Assembly: GCF_010015585.1 (NCBI RefSeq)
Contig: NW_022985068.1
Location: 248,001-312,000, forward strand
Reading direction: 5' to 3'
DNA length: 64,000 bases
DNA from: Eremomyces bilateralis CBS 781.70
Taxonomy: Eukaryota; Ascomycota; Dothideomycetes; Eremomycetales; Eremomycetaceae
This document shows positions 1-15,124 of this stretch, one piece after another. The first letter of the stretch is position 1. Every line of letters begins with the position of its first letter. The position numbers were made by a program, and so were the translations under genes. The notes under the pieces are model-generated. The model did not search any database. It was not told where the DNA came from and worked only from the letters and a program-made list of their open reading frames with translations.

Positions 1-680
1 GCAGAGCGCTCGTCGTGGGGGTGGGTCCATCGGGTGAGCCAGACGCGGGCGAAGGTGCCGGTGCCGAGGGTCTTGATCTGGTCGAAATCGGCGGGGCGGA
101 GGTGCTTGAGGGAGTTGCCGATGGGGCGGGCGGAGGTGGGTTTGTCGAGGAGGCGGTTGGGGGAGAGGCTGCCCGAGGAGCGGTGGGAGGGAGGCCAATG
201 GGAGATGAGGAGCTGTTCGTGGTCGCGGGCGAGAGTCTCGGCGGAGCGGGAGGAGGAGCTGGAGGAGTAGGAGGGCCGGTAGGTGTAGGTGGAAGGGATG
301 CTGTCGTGGGAGTCCGGGTGGTATTGGAGGGGGGAGGGGTAGGACATGGGAGAGGCACCGCGGTGGGAGGACGGATGGTGGGGCGAGTGGGTGTGGGAGG
401 GAGGTTCATGGGGATGGCTGGACGGAGGACATGGATGCGAAATGTACTGCTGTGGCGAGGACGTATGACTATGTTGTGGGTGAGCCGGGTGGTGCGAATG
501 AAGCGATTGCTGCGGCTGAGGCGGTCGCTGTTGCGTATGTTGTGATTGTGGCTCCGGTCGAGAAGGGTTGGACGGCGCATCGGTCTCCGTCCTCTCGAGA
601 TCGCTGGATGAGTCCTTCGCGCCCTTCGCGCTCTTCCCGTGAATGCCGTGCGGCAAAAGGTGGTGCATTGCGGCGGCCAT
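1..680 (-). CDS. PKA catalytic subunit-like protein kinase, N-terminal part (cut by window edge)
   Basis: Reading the minus strand from the ATG at 680 gives 226 open codons that run off the window, so only the N-terminus is seen. The first ~190 residues are low-complexity, rich in His, Ser, Pro and Gln. They are followed by ADFDQIKTLGTGTFARVWL, the start of a kinase N-lobe with the Gly-rich ATP loop. The lead-in and the GTGTF form resemble cAMP-dependent kinase catalytic subunits, especially the second (PkaB/PkaC2, PRKX-like) class. The third glycine of the loop is Ala (GTGTFARV). A long Ser/His/Pro-rich N-tail is common in fungal PKA. An alternative is another AGC kinase, because the catalytic core lies outside the window. 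No intron is needed in this part. Confidence 0.62.
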   Translation of the reverse strand, partial: MAAAMHHLLPHGIHGKSAKGAKDSSSDLERTETDAPSNPSRPEPQSQHTQQRPPQPQQSLHSHHPAHPQHSHTSSPQQYISHPCPPSSHPHEPPSHTHSPHHPSSHRGASPMSYPSPLQYHPDSHDSIPSTYTYRPSYSSSSSSRSAETLARDHEQLLISHWPPSHRSSGSLSPNRLLDKPTSARPIGNSLKHLRPADFDQIKTLGTGTFARVWLTRWTHPHDERS

Positions 681-2162
681 GGGCTCCTCTAATTGCAAGC
701 GTATTAGGCGGACGTAAGGTCTCCGAGGTCAATGGTGCACTCCGTTGGCGTATCTAGTTCGGAGCAGGTGTCGAAATCGCAGGACACGCTGGAATCAGCC
801 CATTGCCGGATGCGCGGAGCGAATTGCGATGGAGAGAACGGAGGACGGATAGCAGAGAAGAAGGAGGAGGAGGGGCGATGTTGCTTTAGCGTTTTATTCC
901 GGTGCTGCGGCGTTTTGGTGGCGGAGAATGGTGTTGATGCAGGCTGGTTTCGGCGTTTCGGGGATGTCCAAAGGATGCGGATGCGGATGCGGGCTGCGGG
1001 CTCAGTCGGTAGATTGGTCTCGTCTCGTGTCGTCAGTCGTAATTGGATCCCAAGGGGAGTGCCGTGGATTAAGTCTAACCCAAACCTTCCAACGATTCGA
1101 GTAGCGCAAAATAGCATTTATGAAACGGGAAAGTGGACGAAGGTGTCAAAGAAATGGAAGTGTTGGAGGGGAGAACAATGGATGGAGTGCCATCGGGAAG
1201 TTAAAGACCAAATGAAAGGCCGTTAAACATGTGTGTGGAAGAATCCCTTTGTCAATTTGGCTACGACAGGAAATGGAACGGGTCGTCATCCCTTCCAACT
1301 GCCCAGTCATAAAAAGGCAATTCCTCCACTCAGACTCGAGATATTTAGCCATATAACCCGATTGCTGGTTCCGGCAGCCCGACGGCCCAGCGCAGGCATG
1401 GCAGGGCACTCTGATGGCAGTCTTGCATCCTCCTTGCATCGACGTGGGATGTCGATAGTCATAGAGGATTGGATCATTGGAGGGCCCGCCTTGGGGGGAT
1501 CTAATGTAGGGAATCCGGAATAGGTATTATTGAATTGTTGAATGTTATAGTACTTTATGCTACCACTCTATCGTACAGCCGAACATCCCACGCCGACCTG
1601 CAGGACACAGCATGAACACATTGGAATGGTGAATATCGATAGTCCGGGCGTTCCTCCTGGATGTCCAAGGCGGAATCATAATTCCAAGTCGTAAGATTCA
1701 CTTGTTCCTGGAGTTGGGCGGATTTCACTTCACTTTCTTATTAATACACGACGTCATAGCATCTACTATTATACGATCCATTTCCTGGTTTCCTTCCGGA
1801 CCCTGTCAACACCACAAGCACTCCTCTTCTGATGCCTAACATGAGAGATCTGCCCTCCCGTATTCCGTATTCCGTGACCAACCACCACATCACGCACCCG
1901 CGTCACCATGATCAGCCGCTGATGATGGATGAGCCAGGTCATATGTTCATTGTTGAATGCCATTTAGGGAGGTCATAGAAAACCGAGACGCCGGATATCT
2001 CGGGATACGAACCATTGTATACATAGGTGAACGAATACAACCACGGTCATCCGCTAAACTCCGAATCCATCGCGTTTCCCAGTCAGCGAACCTCATTGTC
2101 CCATGATAATCTTCACGGTACCTATACTATACTCCCCATCCCATAACCCCCCGCGTAAAGAA
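681..2162. other. Intergenic: promoter side of the kinase gene, 3' side of SMC3
   Basis: About 1.5 kb without a convincing gene. The part next to the kinase start (700-1200) is mixed-composition leader-like DNA with short open frames on both strands that lack family signals. The rest is moderately AT-rich. No repeat or RNA gene was recognised. Confidence 0.5.
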
Positions 2163-2182
2163 NNNNNNNNNNNNNNNNNNNN
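2163..2182. other. Assembly gap (20 N)
   Basis: A run of 20 N, three bases beyond the SMC3 stop codon. It affects only the 3' flank of that gene. The true gap length is unknown. Confidence 0.95.
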
Positions 2183-2185
2183 CAA

Positions 2186-6105
<3,920 letters not shown>

Positions 6106-6903
6106 CTTGTCAGCTTGTTCTGCAATGCAGCACGCGTCAAAGTAAGAGTCTAGGCGACCTAGTTGCCCTGCATCATGTACAAAGGAAGATCATTAATGAG
6201 GTTGACGCGCTTGAACGATGAGCGCGTTCGCGGACATCGGAGAGCAGCCAAGTGCGGGATGACGGTCCACTTTTATTATGCCTCAGGCTTCAAGGCTGAA
6301 TCCGAGTTTCAAATCTACATGTATTATCAAGTCCCGGAGTTTTGTCGTAATCTGTCGCACGGGTAATTAGTGCTAAAATGGTTGGGAGTCAGGTGATTTG
6401 GTGACAGCAGCAAAGTAGTATTATTATTGTGTCAGTTATGTGTTCTATGTGAATAATTTCCTATGTTAGAAGCAGATAATTAGAGAAGATAGAAGAAGGA
6501 GATAGAAAAATGGGGCACAAGGCCACAAGGCACCAACGCATGTAATTAGTCAGCTTAGGTAGTTCCCCACATGGGCCTCGCTGAGAGGCCTGACGGGCGT
6601 ATGAATCTCTCTCTCTCTCTCTGTTCTATGTGAATGCCCGGTTCCCTGGCCCTGCAGATACGAGACTCATGGCAAGATTATTAATGCAGTTTGTAGCCTT
6701 AAGTTAGTTAGGCTCCTAGATCTAATCCTTTGGCCTGTGACATAATCCCTACCCGGCTTAGTTACTAGTATTATTGTCTCTTAATTTAAATGGTCTCCAG
6801 TAACTAGTAACTACGTACCCGCCATATATGTATATAGATCCTGCGCAGCCCGCCCGCATAGGGAGCTCGACATCAAACATCCTAACTGAATGTAGGTGCT
6901 TAT
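6106..6903. other. Intergenic, AT-rich, with (CT)n and hairpin repeat copy 1
   Basis: The DNA between the SMC3 start and the phosphodiesterase remnant becomes AT-rich from about 6360. It contains two copies of the phrase TGTTCTATGTGAAT (near 6440 and 6622) and the hairpin/(CT)n repeat at 6573-6622. Just before the next gene, CTAAC followed by TGTAG (6882-6895) looks like a 3' splice site with branch point, although no matching upstream exon is evident. Confidence 0.5.
6573..6622. repeat. Dispersed hairpin plus (CT)n repeat, copy 1
   Basis: GGCCTC and GAGGCC form a 6-bp stem around a short loop. They are followed by TGACGGGCGTATGAAT and a run of about eight CT units. The same unit occurs at 10384-10430 with one loop base changed, in the same orientation. 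The two copies bracket the phosphodiesterase remnant and the Zn2Cys6 gene. Confidence 0.75.
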
Positions 6904-7902
6904 ATGCTTGATGCTGACGAAGCGGTTCTAATCACCAAAGGTATTCATGTGAGTCAATCGGATATTTTGAAGCGTCTCGTCGGTTGCCTTTCACTTCTGT
7001 CTTCTCCGTATAATGAACAGCAAATCTGGAACTACGCCCACGTATCCGAGCTCTGGAAATTCCACGGCTGGATCAACGAAGAGGAATCCCAGCAAGCACG
7101 GCTGCACTACGGTGGCTATAGTATCAAAACCCATCTTAGCCTCCGCATCATCACACTCAAAACTGACCTCTGGTACCGCAACAACCTCTTCAACTTCATC
7201 AACTCCACCGACCATGACACCTCCGGAATGCTGCGATTCCTCATCGACGAGCTCCAAACGGCCGAGGATGCTAGCGAGCGCATCTGGATTCTAGGACACG
7301 TCGCCTCGGGATGGGATGCGAGGGGCAGCCTTCCAAAGCCCAGCGACCTGTTCTATCAGATCGTCGACCGCTTTTCTCCGCACGTCATTGCGGGGATCTT
7401 CTTCGGTCACACTCATGAGGACCAGGTCATGGTGTACTATTCAAACAATGGGACGGAGCAGACGAGCGAGCACGCGTTGATGACAGGTTGGATCGGCCCG
7501 AGTGTCACGCCGCTCACGCGTCTCAACTCGGGATTCCGGGTATACGAAGTCGATACGGGCGACTTCAGCATCTACGAGTCCTGGACTTTCTATACCGACG
7601 TCTCGACTTTCTCCGAGCTGCCAGAAACCGGGCCAACCTACCAGCTGGAGTATTCTGCGCGCGAAGAATATGGCTCCGTAGTTGGCTGGCCGGATGACGC
7701 GCCACTGCATGCTACGTTCTGGCATGCCGTGACGGAAGCCAGGGAGCGAGACCGTACGGTACTGGACAAGTTTATACGGTTCGAAGACAAGTCTAGTGGT
7801 CAGGGATTTGATCATTGCACGACGGATGAGTGCGCCCGTGCGAAGATTTGCTACATGCGGAGCGGGAGTACGGCATTGGGGGCGAGGTGCTCACGACTAT
7901 AA
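6904..7902 (+). pseudogene. Acid sphingomyelinase-type phosphodiesterase, C-terminal half only
   Basis: An open frame of 332 codons matches the C-terminal half of fungal secreted calcineurin-like phosphoesterases of the acid sphingomyelinase family, which hydrolyse phosphodiester head groups of sphingolipids or related substrates. Visible family marks are WNYAHVSELW, LRIITLKTDLWYRNN, the metal-binding WILGHVASGWD, and FFGHTHEDQ near the middle. The N-terminal half (signal peptide, first DxH, GDN and GNHE metal ligands) is absent. The 700 bases upstream are AT-rich and show no such motifs. A splice-acceptor-like CTAAC...TAG at 6882-6895 suggests lost upstream exons. With half of the dimetal site missing, the product would be inactive. 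It may be a 5'-truncated copy or a gene misassembled upstream. It is convergent with the Zn2Cys6 gene, 34 bp away. Confidence 0.72.
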
Positions 7903-7936
7903 TGCGATTGACAAAATAGACCTACTTCTCGCGTGT

Positions 7937-10054
7937 TCATCCATAGAACGGGCTCGGATACAGTTCGGCCGCCTTCTCACTCACCACCTTGATGATATGC
8001 TCGAATGCATCATTCCTGGCCTGTTCGGTGTCGCCGCCGTTCACCAAGGCTTGCAAGGTCGCATATCTTTGGTAGAAGGCGCTGTACCGCTTGAAATACT
8101 CCACCGACCGACCAACATCTTCCTCGGAGATACTCGCGAGGGAATCCATTAGCATCCAAGCCGTCTCGTTTGCGGACGATCCGATCAAGGCCATTGGACC
8201 GCTTAAAAAACTCCCATGCTTGATTCCAAGCGTCACGTGCGCTGCCGCGATAAAATACGAACCCTGGTTAATGTCGTTGAACCAGGTAGTCGGAAGTTCC
8301 GATGAGTTGGCGTCGTAGATCTGCCGTTGCTGGCCGAGAATAGCCAACGAGCAGTCAAGAACCGCCCAGTATGATGTTTGGTAGTCTGGGTGCTTCTCAG
8401 GGTCCATGAAGTAATGACAGTGCAAGGCAAGCATCACTCCTCGGACAAACAACTGAAGCATCGACGATTGGATATGAGGACGATCCAGTGATTTGGGTCC
8501 GATTACTGGATTTCGCCGGCTTGAGACGCAAGCCAGCGATGCTTTCAACGATTGTCGGAGTTTGGCGTCGAATTCGAGGACATCTTTATATTTTAGATCG
8601 GGTGCGGCGGAATTGATGTTCGAGATAATTGCGCAGATGTCAGGTAATATCTCCGCCAACCGCGTCTGGAATGTGGATGTGGTATGCTCTGGGAAAGCGC
8701 CTTGTGGCGTATGTACCATGTCCACCGACAGTTGGTCCTCGTCGATATTTGCTGGTGGCCGAGTCGAATAGTCTTGAGGGCGGATAAGTGTCGGCATGCC
8801 GGATCCGATAGCGACATGCAAATCGAGAAACACGATCGTTGCCCATAGGCGTCTTCGCATCTCCTTCTCGAATGGGCTCATACCTTCCAGGGGCTCTGGA
8901 TCTCGATGGAGTGATAGGCCCATTGCAGTACGCTGAACGAAGCCCATGAAGTTCCATAGCGTATCGCTATCGTTATGCGACACCATGTCGAGGACCTTGG
9001 CCACAGCGACCAACGTCAATGTTCGGACCGTAGTTAGCGTGGGCTTGAGCATAAAAGGAGTCCTTTGAAGCGCCTCTTGCGCTCCTTGAAGTAGATAATA
9101 TAACCTCCTAGTTCGACAGGACGGTGGGACACACTCCATGTCGTTTGAAGCAAATGCTCCCAGCGCTAACATAATAAACAACTGGGAAAGCCAATCATCT
9201 CCCACCGTTTCACCATTGGCCATGAATCTGTCATAACGCTCCAAGAAGCTCTTCTCGTGCTCAACCGGGTAGATGACGTGGAATGTCCGGAAATATGTTT
9301 GCAGCAAAAATCGTACTTTGTCAGGATCCGGAAGGAATTCTAGAAGGTTGAGTTGGGTAGGACCTGCAAGGACAGTGGTACCGTTTCCAAAGGGATAGTT
9401 ATGGAAACGCTTCGGGGGAAATCGCATCTTTAACTCCTTCAAACGCCGTTTAATCGTCCGATCCTCCTCGCGACTTGACCAGCCTACGGGCAGTAAATCG
9501 GCACTCTACAATGAGTCAATAAGACTGCTCATCTCTCAAGAAAAAATGGAGAAACTCACCTCCTTCAGAAGTAGGCCATAATGACTCCGTCCACCATGCC
9601 TGACTCGGCCATTACAATAAGTGAACACGGCATCCGGTCGACCTGTGTCCATAGGCTCCGGGCCTTCCTCAGGGGTGGCACCCGTCGTTCTCAATGATGT
9701 TTCGTCTCCAGGTGATGATTGCGGTGGAGTACTATCGTATTGGCAACTGTCTGCTCGACCAGTCTGTTTGCATCGGCTACACGGCTTCTGGCGGTCACAA
9801 GACACTTTACTGCGATGACAGCGCGAGCAAGAGAGAACCGTCCGCCTCCTCTTCCGCCCTGTGGGCCGGACCGGTAGCGAACGGGAAGTCGTGGGGTGTG
9901 AATCTCTGACTTGACGGTCTTCAAAAGAGTCAGGGGTTAACGTCTTGATTTTTAAGGTTTGGGATTCGGATGGCGACGGCATGATGAATCCGTTAAGTGC
10001 TATTCGGCTGATCGATATCGTTTCATCGGCTGGTAGGAAAACAAGAGAATTCAA
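7937..10054 (-). CDS. Zn2Cys6 (Gal4-type) transcription factor with fungal_trans domain
   Basis: Two exons (10054-9560, 9505-7937; intron 53 bp) encode 687 residues. A basic stretch GRKRRR (residues 66-71) precedes the zinc cluster, whose six cysteines lie at about 76, 79, 86, 92, 95 and 104 (C-X2-C-X6-C-X5-C-X2-C-X8-C), a standard binuclear zinc DNA-binding domain. The second exon carries the fungal-specific transcription factor middle homology region, with FRTFHVIYPVEHEKSFLERY and further on FEKEMRRRLWATIVFLDL. This would be a nuclear regulator; the target pathway cannot be read from the sequence. A second in-frame Met (residue 25, MPSPSE) is a possible start. The adjacent gene is only a phosphodiesterase fragment and there is no biosynthetic cluster beside it, so context gives no hint of targets. 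Confidence 0.93.
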
Positions 10055-11064
10055 TCCGCGATATCACTGTAGACCGCCTGTCTATCTATATAGATTCTCG
10101 TCATTAGATCGATAAACAGTTGTCCTCCACAACCTCTGGAGAAGACCACGCGTTAAGTCACAGGATTCTAGCCTTGCAAGCAATAACTAACTACGGAAAT
10201 AGTATTATTAATAACTAGTTACCGGAAATTGGTTACGTATGATGGCCGATGGGTCATGGATCATTGGATCAAGCACCTCATTAGTCATCCGCGGACTCAT
10301 CCCGTCTCGACCATGAGTCATGTGCCATTCGAGTTTCGACATCACGACTTTCTGTTCAGTTTACAATTTACATGTCATCCACTGGGCCTCGCAGAGAGGC
10401 CTGACGGGCGTATGAATCTCTCTCTCTCTCTCACACACATATCATCCACCCGTGACCCAGGACAATTCTCTCAATACCGGTATCATGATGCGTTTGTCTC
10501 CCAAAGTTTGAAGGCGATTCTAAGACACAAACTCATCGGGTCCCTAGGTAGGTAAGTATCCCGAAACCGCAGTTTGTGGATATAGTCACCGCGTCAAACC
10601 GCAACAAGTATCTAGCACCCCTAACGGCTACCTCGGAACGGTCCTACCATCATACAAGCTGTTCAAGTCTCAGTGACCATTAGTGACGATTCTAAACGGC
10701 ATGTAAACGCGCCAGAAGCGCATAGCCACTTCCTACACCCACAAATTCCTACACCGAAAGCCATCCGACAGTTCTCCGCTTTCATGAGAGAACCCGCCCA
10801 TCAAGACATGAGCACAAGTGACAAGCAGACTAGTCGGCACAAGGCCTACCAAGGCCCCTCTATTACGCCTGGTCGTTACCGGTTTTCGGCGAGATACTTG
10901 TGGTCTCTTATTCCTGAGCGTTGCAAAATGTCATCAAAAAGACGCTTTATACGGCTTGATTTGCTTGTCCAGCTTTATTTCATTACTATTGTCACGAGAT
11001 CGAATATTCTTTCCCTGCAAATATCTGCCGTCCCATCTTCACTGCTTTCTTAACACCGAAGTGT
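10055..11064. other. Intergenic, upstream of the Zn2Cys6 gene, with repeat copy 2
   Basis: About 1 kb with no convincing coding sequence. It holds TA-rich phrases such as TAATAACTAGTTACC (near 10210), reminiscent of a stretch near 6800, and the second hairpin/(CT)n repeat at 10384-10430. Short open frames here have no recognisable domains. Confidence 0.5.
10384..10430. repeat. Dispersed hairpin plus (CT)n repeat, copy 2
   Basis: GGGCCTCGCAGAGAGGCC followed by TGACGGGCGTATGAAT and a CT run. It is nearly identical to 6573-6622 (loop GCAGA instead of GCTGA) and in the same orientation, 3.8 kb away. Beyond the CT run the sequences diverge. Confidence 0.75.
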
Positions 11065-11682
11065 TTACTCGTGTCCATGGGCATGTCCGTCGCCGCTAGG
11101 ACCTCCAGAGGGCTGGGGAATCTCAGGGGCTCCACTCGGGGTACCCTTTCCCTTACCCGGGAAGCCTTTCCCTTTCCCGGGGCCATCATCCTTCCCTTTG
11201 CCAGGGAATCCGCCCTTCCCCTTGCCAGGGAATCCGCCCTTCCCCTTGCCACCCTTCCCGTGCTCATGCCCCTTGCCCTTGCCCGGGAACCCGGCACCGT
11301 CGCCTTTTCCGGGGAACCCACCCTTCCCGGGGAACTTGCCCTTCCCCTTCCCCTTGCCGAAACCAGCGTCTTTGACATTGTCAGTATGTTGGTGTGTTGT
11401 AGGTAGGAGCAGGACCTTACCGGTGGCGGCCTCGGCGTCGGCATCAGTCTCGGCACCAGTCTCGGTATCGCGGGCAATCATGGCCGGACCAGCGACCTCT
11501 TCGATGGCAGCGCCATACGCTTCCACCTCGCGGGCCTCGACATCGACCGCGGCCATGGGAACGGCCATGGACAGAGCGCTAGGATGTGTGAGATTCAAGC
11601 ATAGCAATCATCAGAGGGTTGTGTGGGCTCACCTGAAGCCCATAATGGCGAAGAGCGCCAACTTGGAGGAGCTGAGCATCAT
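11065..11682 (-). CDS. Small secreted FPGKG-repeat protein (uncharacterised)
   Basis: Three exons (11682-11633, 11578-11421, 11369-11065) give 170 residues. The start is chosen at 11682 because exon 1 then supplies a clear signal peptide (MMLSSSKLALFAIMGFSAL). After it comes an acidic stretch rich in Glu, Asp and Ala (about residues 25-69). Exon 3 is a low-complexity run of Gly and Lys built on GFPGKGK units (FPGKG occurs six times), then a Pro/Gly segment and a His-rich end, GHAHGHE. No enzyme domain or conserved cysteine is present, so a disulfide-stabilised effector is unlikely. An extracellular disordered or structural polyampholyte is more plausible. I know of no named family; function is unknown. 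Both introns are 50-55 bp with good splice sites, which supports a real, expressed gene. Confidence 0.72.
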
Positions 11683-13597
11683 CTTGAATGAGTGAGTGCT
11701 TAAGGAGAGTCTTTGTTGGTCAAAGGCAGATGAAGAGCAAGGAATTGGTTTGCTTTAGTTTAGGTTTTGATTCTCGAAGCTGTGAGCGTAGGGAGTGCTT
11801 TATACAAGTTGTGCTCCTACGGAAATGCACTCTACATCGAGCGCATCCAAGGTATTCCCCATGATATCGAAATTGGCGCGATGCCTGGGAACTAGCACGC
11901 CATGGATTAACTCTCATCGACAATGAACAGTACAGATGCTCTGCTGTCAATTGCCGGATCACTGATCGCTAATTACATCGCGGATGTCATCATCCAGCAC
12001 ATGCGACACGCTGAATATGATACCAGATTGGCGTTTGTCCACCAATAGCCAACTTCTCCGCAGCCCGGTTAGATGGCTTTCGATTCTAGCCATGTTGATC
12101 TCACGATGATCCAATTTATAGCTTGACGGGTTGTCCCTGAGTTTCCACCTTAAAGAATGAATTATCCTATTCGTCTTGCCGACTGATTGGCCCCTGACTA
12201 GGGGGTGGAAACCTCCGTATATTGCGAAACCTGCCTCTTATCTATACAGAAAGCCAAGACTCATTCCCGCTGAAGATCAGGACATATGTGTCGTCTAGCC
12301 CGGCCTTTACACCTTTCCATATATGCCAAACAGGCCAATGGACGATCAAATTTCTATTACTTTACGGCTCACAAAAGCGTTGTAGCGGTTCGGGCGTTAG
12401 CAACTAAAGGCCTAATAAATGAACTTCTATTGCAAAGATGATGCAATTCCCGAGGACTTGGATGGCAAGAAAGGCACTGGTTCTGATATGGTACGACATT
12501 GTCTGGGCATTTCAATCTGAAACCGTCACCCTGAAACCTGCTAACTACAGCTTTGACATGTCCATTATTATGAAGATCACCAATTCACAATGCTCCGATT
12601 GCAGCTAAATCTGCGCTAAAAAGCTTGTATTCACTCAAATCTAGTATATTCCTCTCCACTTGCTTGTTTACCTGTTGGCGGCATCAGGCATGAGATAATG
12701 CCATACATTCACAGAGCGTCCACTTTAGGACCGGTAATGAGTGACTTCACATAAGCACATATATTGCTTGCAGTCCGAGCCTGTTTCGCATGTATAACTT
12801 TCCTACTGGCATCTATGGGTCTTCAATTCGCTATACCACATTTGACGCGGATTGACTTCTACAATAGCGAGAAAATCGCGAGTCGACTTGATCAACACAC
12901 AATCGACATTGCGTGACTTCATTGGTATCCGCTTCGGCAAAATCATATGGAAAGGCAGTCTGGATAGGGCTATGGGTGACGATCATTGTCAACAAAGACT
13001 GCGCGTATGCATTCTGCTCTGGCGAATTGGACGTCTAAGGAAATTCCTGAGATTTAGCCCCTTTAACCAAACTCCGCCCTCTAGCCAACTTGAAGAGTAA
13101 CGATCATACTCGACTCATTGAGCTTTCTTACTACAATTTTAGTCAATTAACTTGAAATATTTTGGCGTCCCGATAAGAATGACCTAATTATTTTCTAAAA
13201 TCACCGGTTTCTTTCTAGTCGTTGGCTTTGTTCTTTTGTCTCTGTCGAGATGCATTCCTCACCATCAAAAGGATGTACCATGGCATTCCGAAACTTGAGT
13301 CCAGATTCTGAACCGAGTGAAGCTCGAGATCAAGTCGCTTTCTCTTCCAGAATGAAACAAAGAGGACTCAAGAGCGTCTTCAGCGGCCTTTCATTGGAGT
13401 TTTTGTTGTGGCCGTTTGCGAACATGATGGCTCCATCGTAGCGTTCATTCACTACCCGAGGACATTATACATTCATTGTATCTTGTTATGTGTCGCCCCT
13501 TCCGAGCCAGATGCGCTTTCAATCCTGTTAATCAGCTCCACTAACATATGGGACTGATTTTTTATCAAATTATGGACAATCTTCATTATGACAGGTC
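11683..13597. other. Poorly coding stretch
   Basis: About 1.9 kb of moderately AT-rich DNA upstream of the secreted-protein gene. Short open frames (for example 13250-13441 +) have no domain, intron or composition signal. No terminal repeats, reverse transcriptase or transposase motifs were recognised by eye. Confidence 0.45.
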
Positions 13598-13659
13598 TTA
13601 TTCTTGAAACGGTGTTGAGAAATTACCTCCACACCAATCAGCAGTACGAAGTAGCTCAG

Positions 13660-15124
13660 GACTGGACATAGCGGCCGTGGTTACCTGTGCGGTGTTGAAG
13701 GATGACGTCCATCGACTGGCTAACGTTACAGATGGTACAGCCGTCAATATGACCGGCATTCTGCGAGCTTTCCCGGGGTTCGGAGTAGAGGGACTGAGCC
13801 CGGAAAGTGCGCAGGAGTGCAGATGGATGAGGCAGAATTCATATGGTGGCAGGCCTGGTAGAAACTGCTCTTGGGAGGCCATCGCGGCGTTGATATATGG
13901 ATCGAAGACTCATTGGCAATGGGTCAAGACAGAACATATGGCCTTCGTGGAACGGGTGATGGGTGATTCTAATCACCTACGGTACATTGCATACAGCAGG
14001 CTTCTCCGAACACTGGCCACATCAATTACCACAACAGCAACCGGACCGACCAACCCTGCGATCTCGAATATACGGAGGCTCTTATTTCCCGGTTATTGGA
14101 CGTCCATCGAAATGTGTCCAATCACCTGCGATCGATATAAAATTCAATTAGTGATCTTTGTCCAAACAATAGATAAAACCGGGCTTACATCACGAGAGAT
14201 ATTTTCCGAAGGATCCAACAATGCAGCCCAGCGGGTATTATGGAAAACCAACAACCACTTTGAGCCTATATTCCCCCACTTCCAAGGTAATGATAATCCA
14301 GAAGGGCATAATTGGGCCGTTGGAGAACTCAGGATTGAGCTTCCAAAACTTCGAACGGACACCCATAGAGCTCCCGGGGATCCAAACCAGCCGAACACAC
14401 GTCCGCTACAGCGAAAGATATGGTCAAGTAAAGCCGCGGGTCAGGGTGCAAATCAAGGGCCAACGACCGCGGGAACGTCATGCCGGGTGTTGTCGTATAT
14501 CGTTTAGCCACCGGGGGGGTTTCCCGAGCCCCAAAGGAGGCATTTGTATTAAGTAGCACGCGCAATTCCACTGCCTATCGACAATGACCCTGGTAATAAC
14601 GGTGGAGGAGGCGGAGTCGGAGAGGGCGGAGGTGACGGGAGAGATGGAGGCGGAGGGAATGCAGGCGGAGAAAATGGAGGAGGGGGTTACGGAGGTGGGG
14701 GAGGCAAAGGGGGTCCCAAGGTTCGAAAAACCGCCCAATCGAGATCGAACTCGATCCCAAAAGAGGTGAAGACGGAGAGGCCCCTGGAAGGTTCGCAAAA
14801 TAACCCAATCCCGGTCGATGATAATTAAGCTGACTGCCAAGGGGGAAACGGCAAGAAAAGGCCACCACCAGATGGAGGGGATACGGATGGTCCGAAGAGC
14901 AAGAAGCCAAAACTAGGGGAGGGCGATTGGGATAGAGAGGGCTCCGCACCCCTCAAGGCCAATGCCAAGCCGCTGAGAACTTGGACAAGAGCGGAGCTCG
15001 AAGACGAGACGGCTAAGACTCTCCGGCCCATGGCCCATCAACATAACGTATACATTTACTCGAGGACCCGAAAGGCCATCACAGTTCTTACATTAACAGT
15101 GGCAAACTTGCCGAGAGGGAACTG
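13660..15124 (+). pseudogene. Unrecognised, apparently decayed coding region with Gly-rich tail
   Basis: On the plus strand, long open runs in different frames follow each other. They include 13677-14507 (with N-glycosylation-like NVT, NMT and NCS), an overlapping run at 14221-14556, and 14553-15124. The last shows a Gly-rich stretch (NDPGNNGGGGGVGEGGG and onward), a basic segment GPKSKKPKL, and then PLRTWTRAELEDETAK, interrupted by at least one stop. The composition of the final part looks protein-coding, but no frame is continuous over the whole and I recognise no family. It may be a decayed gene, or a multi-exon gene whose introns I cannot place. Confidence 0.3.
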
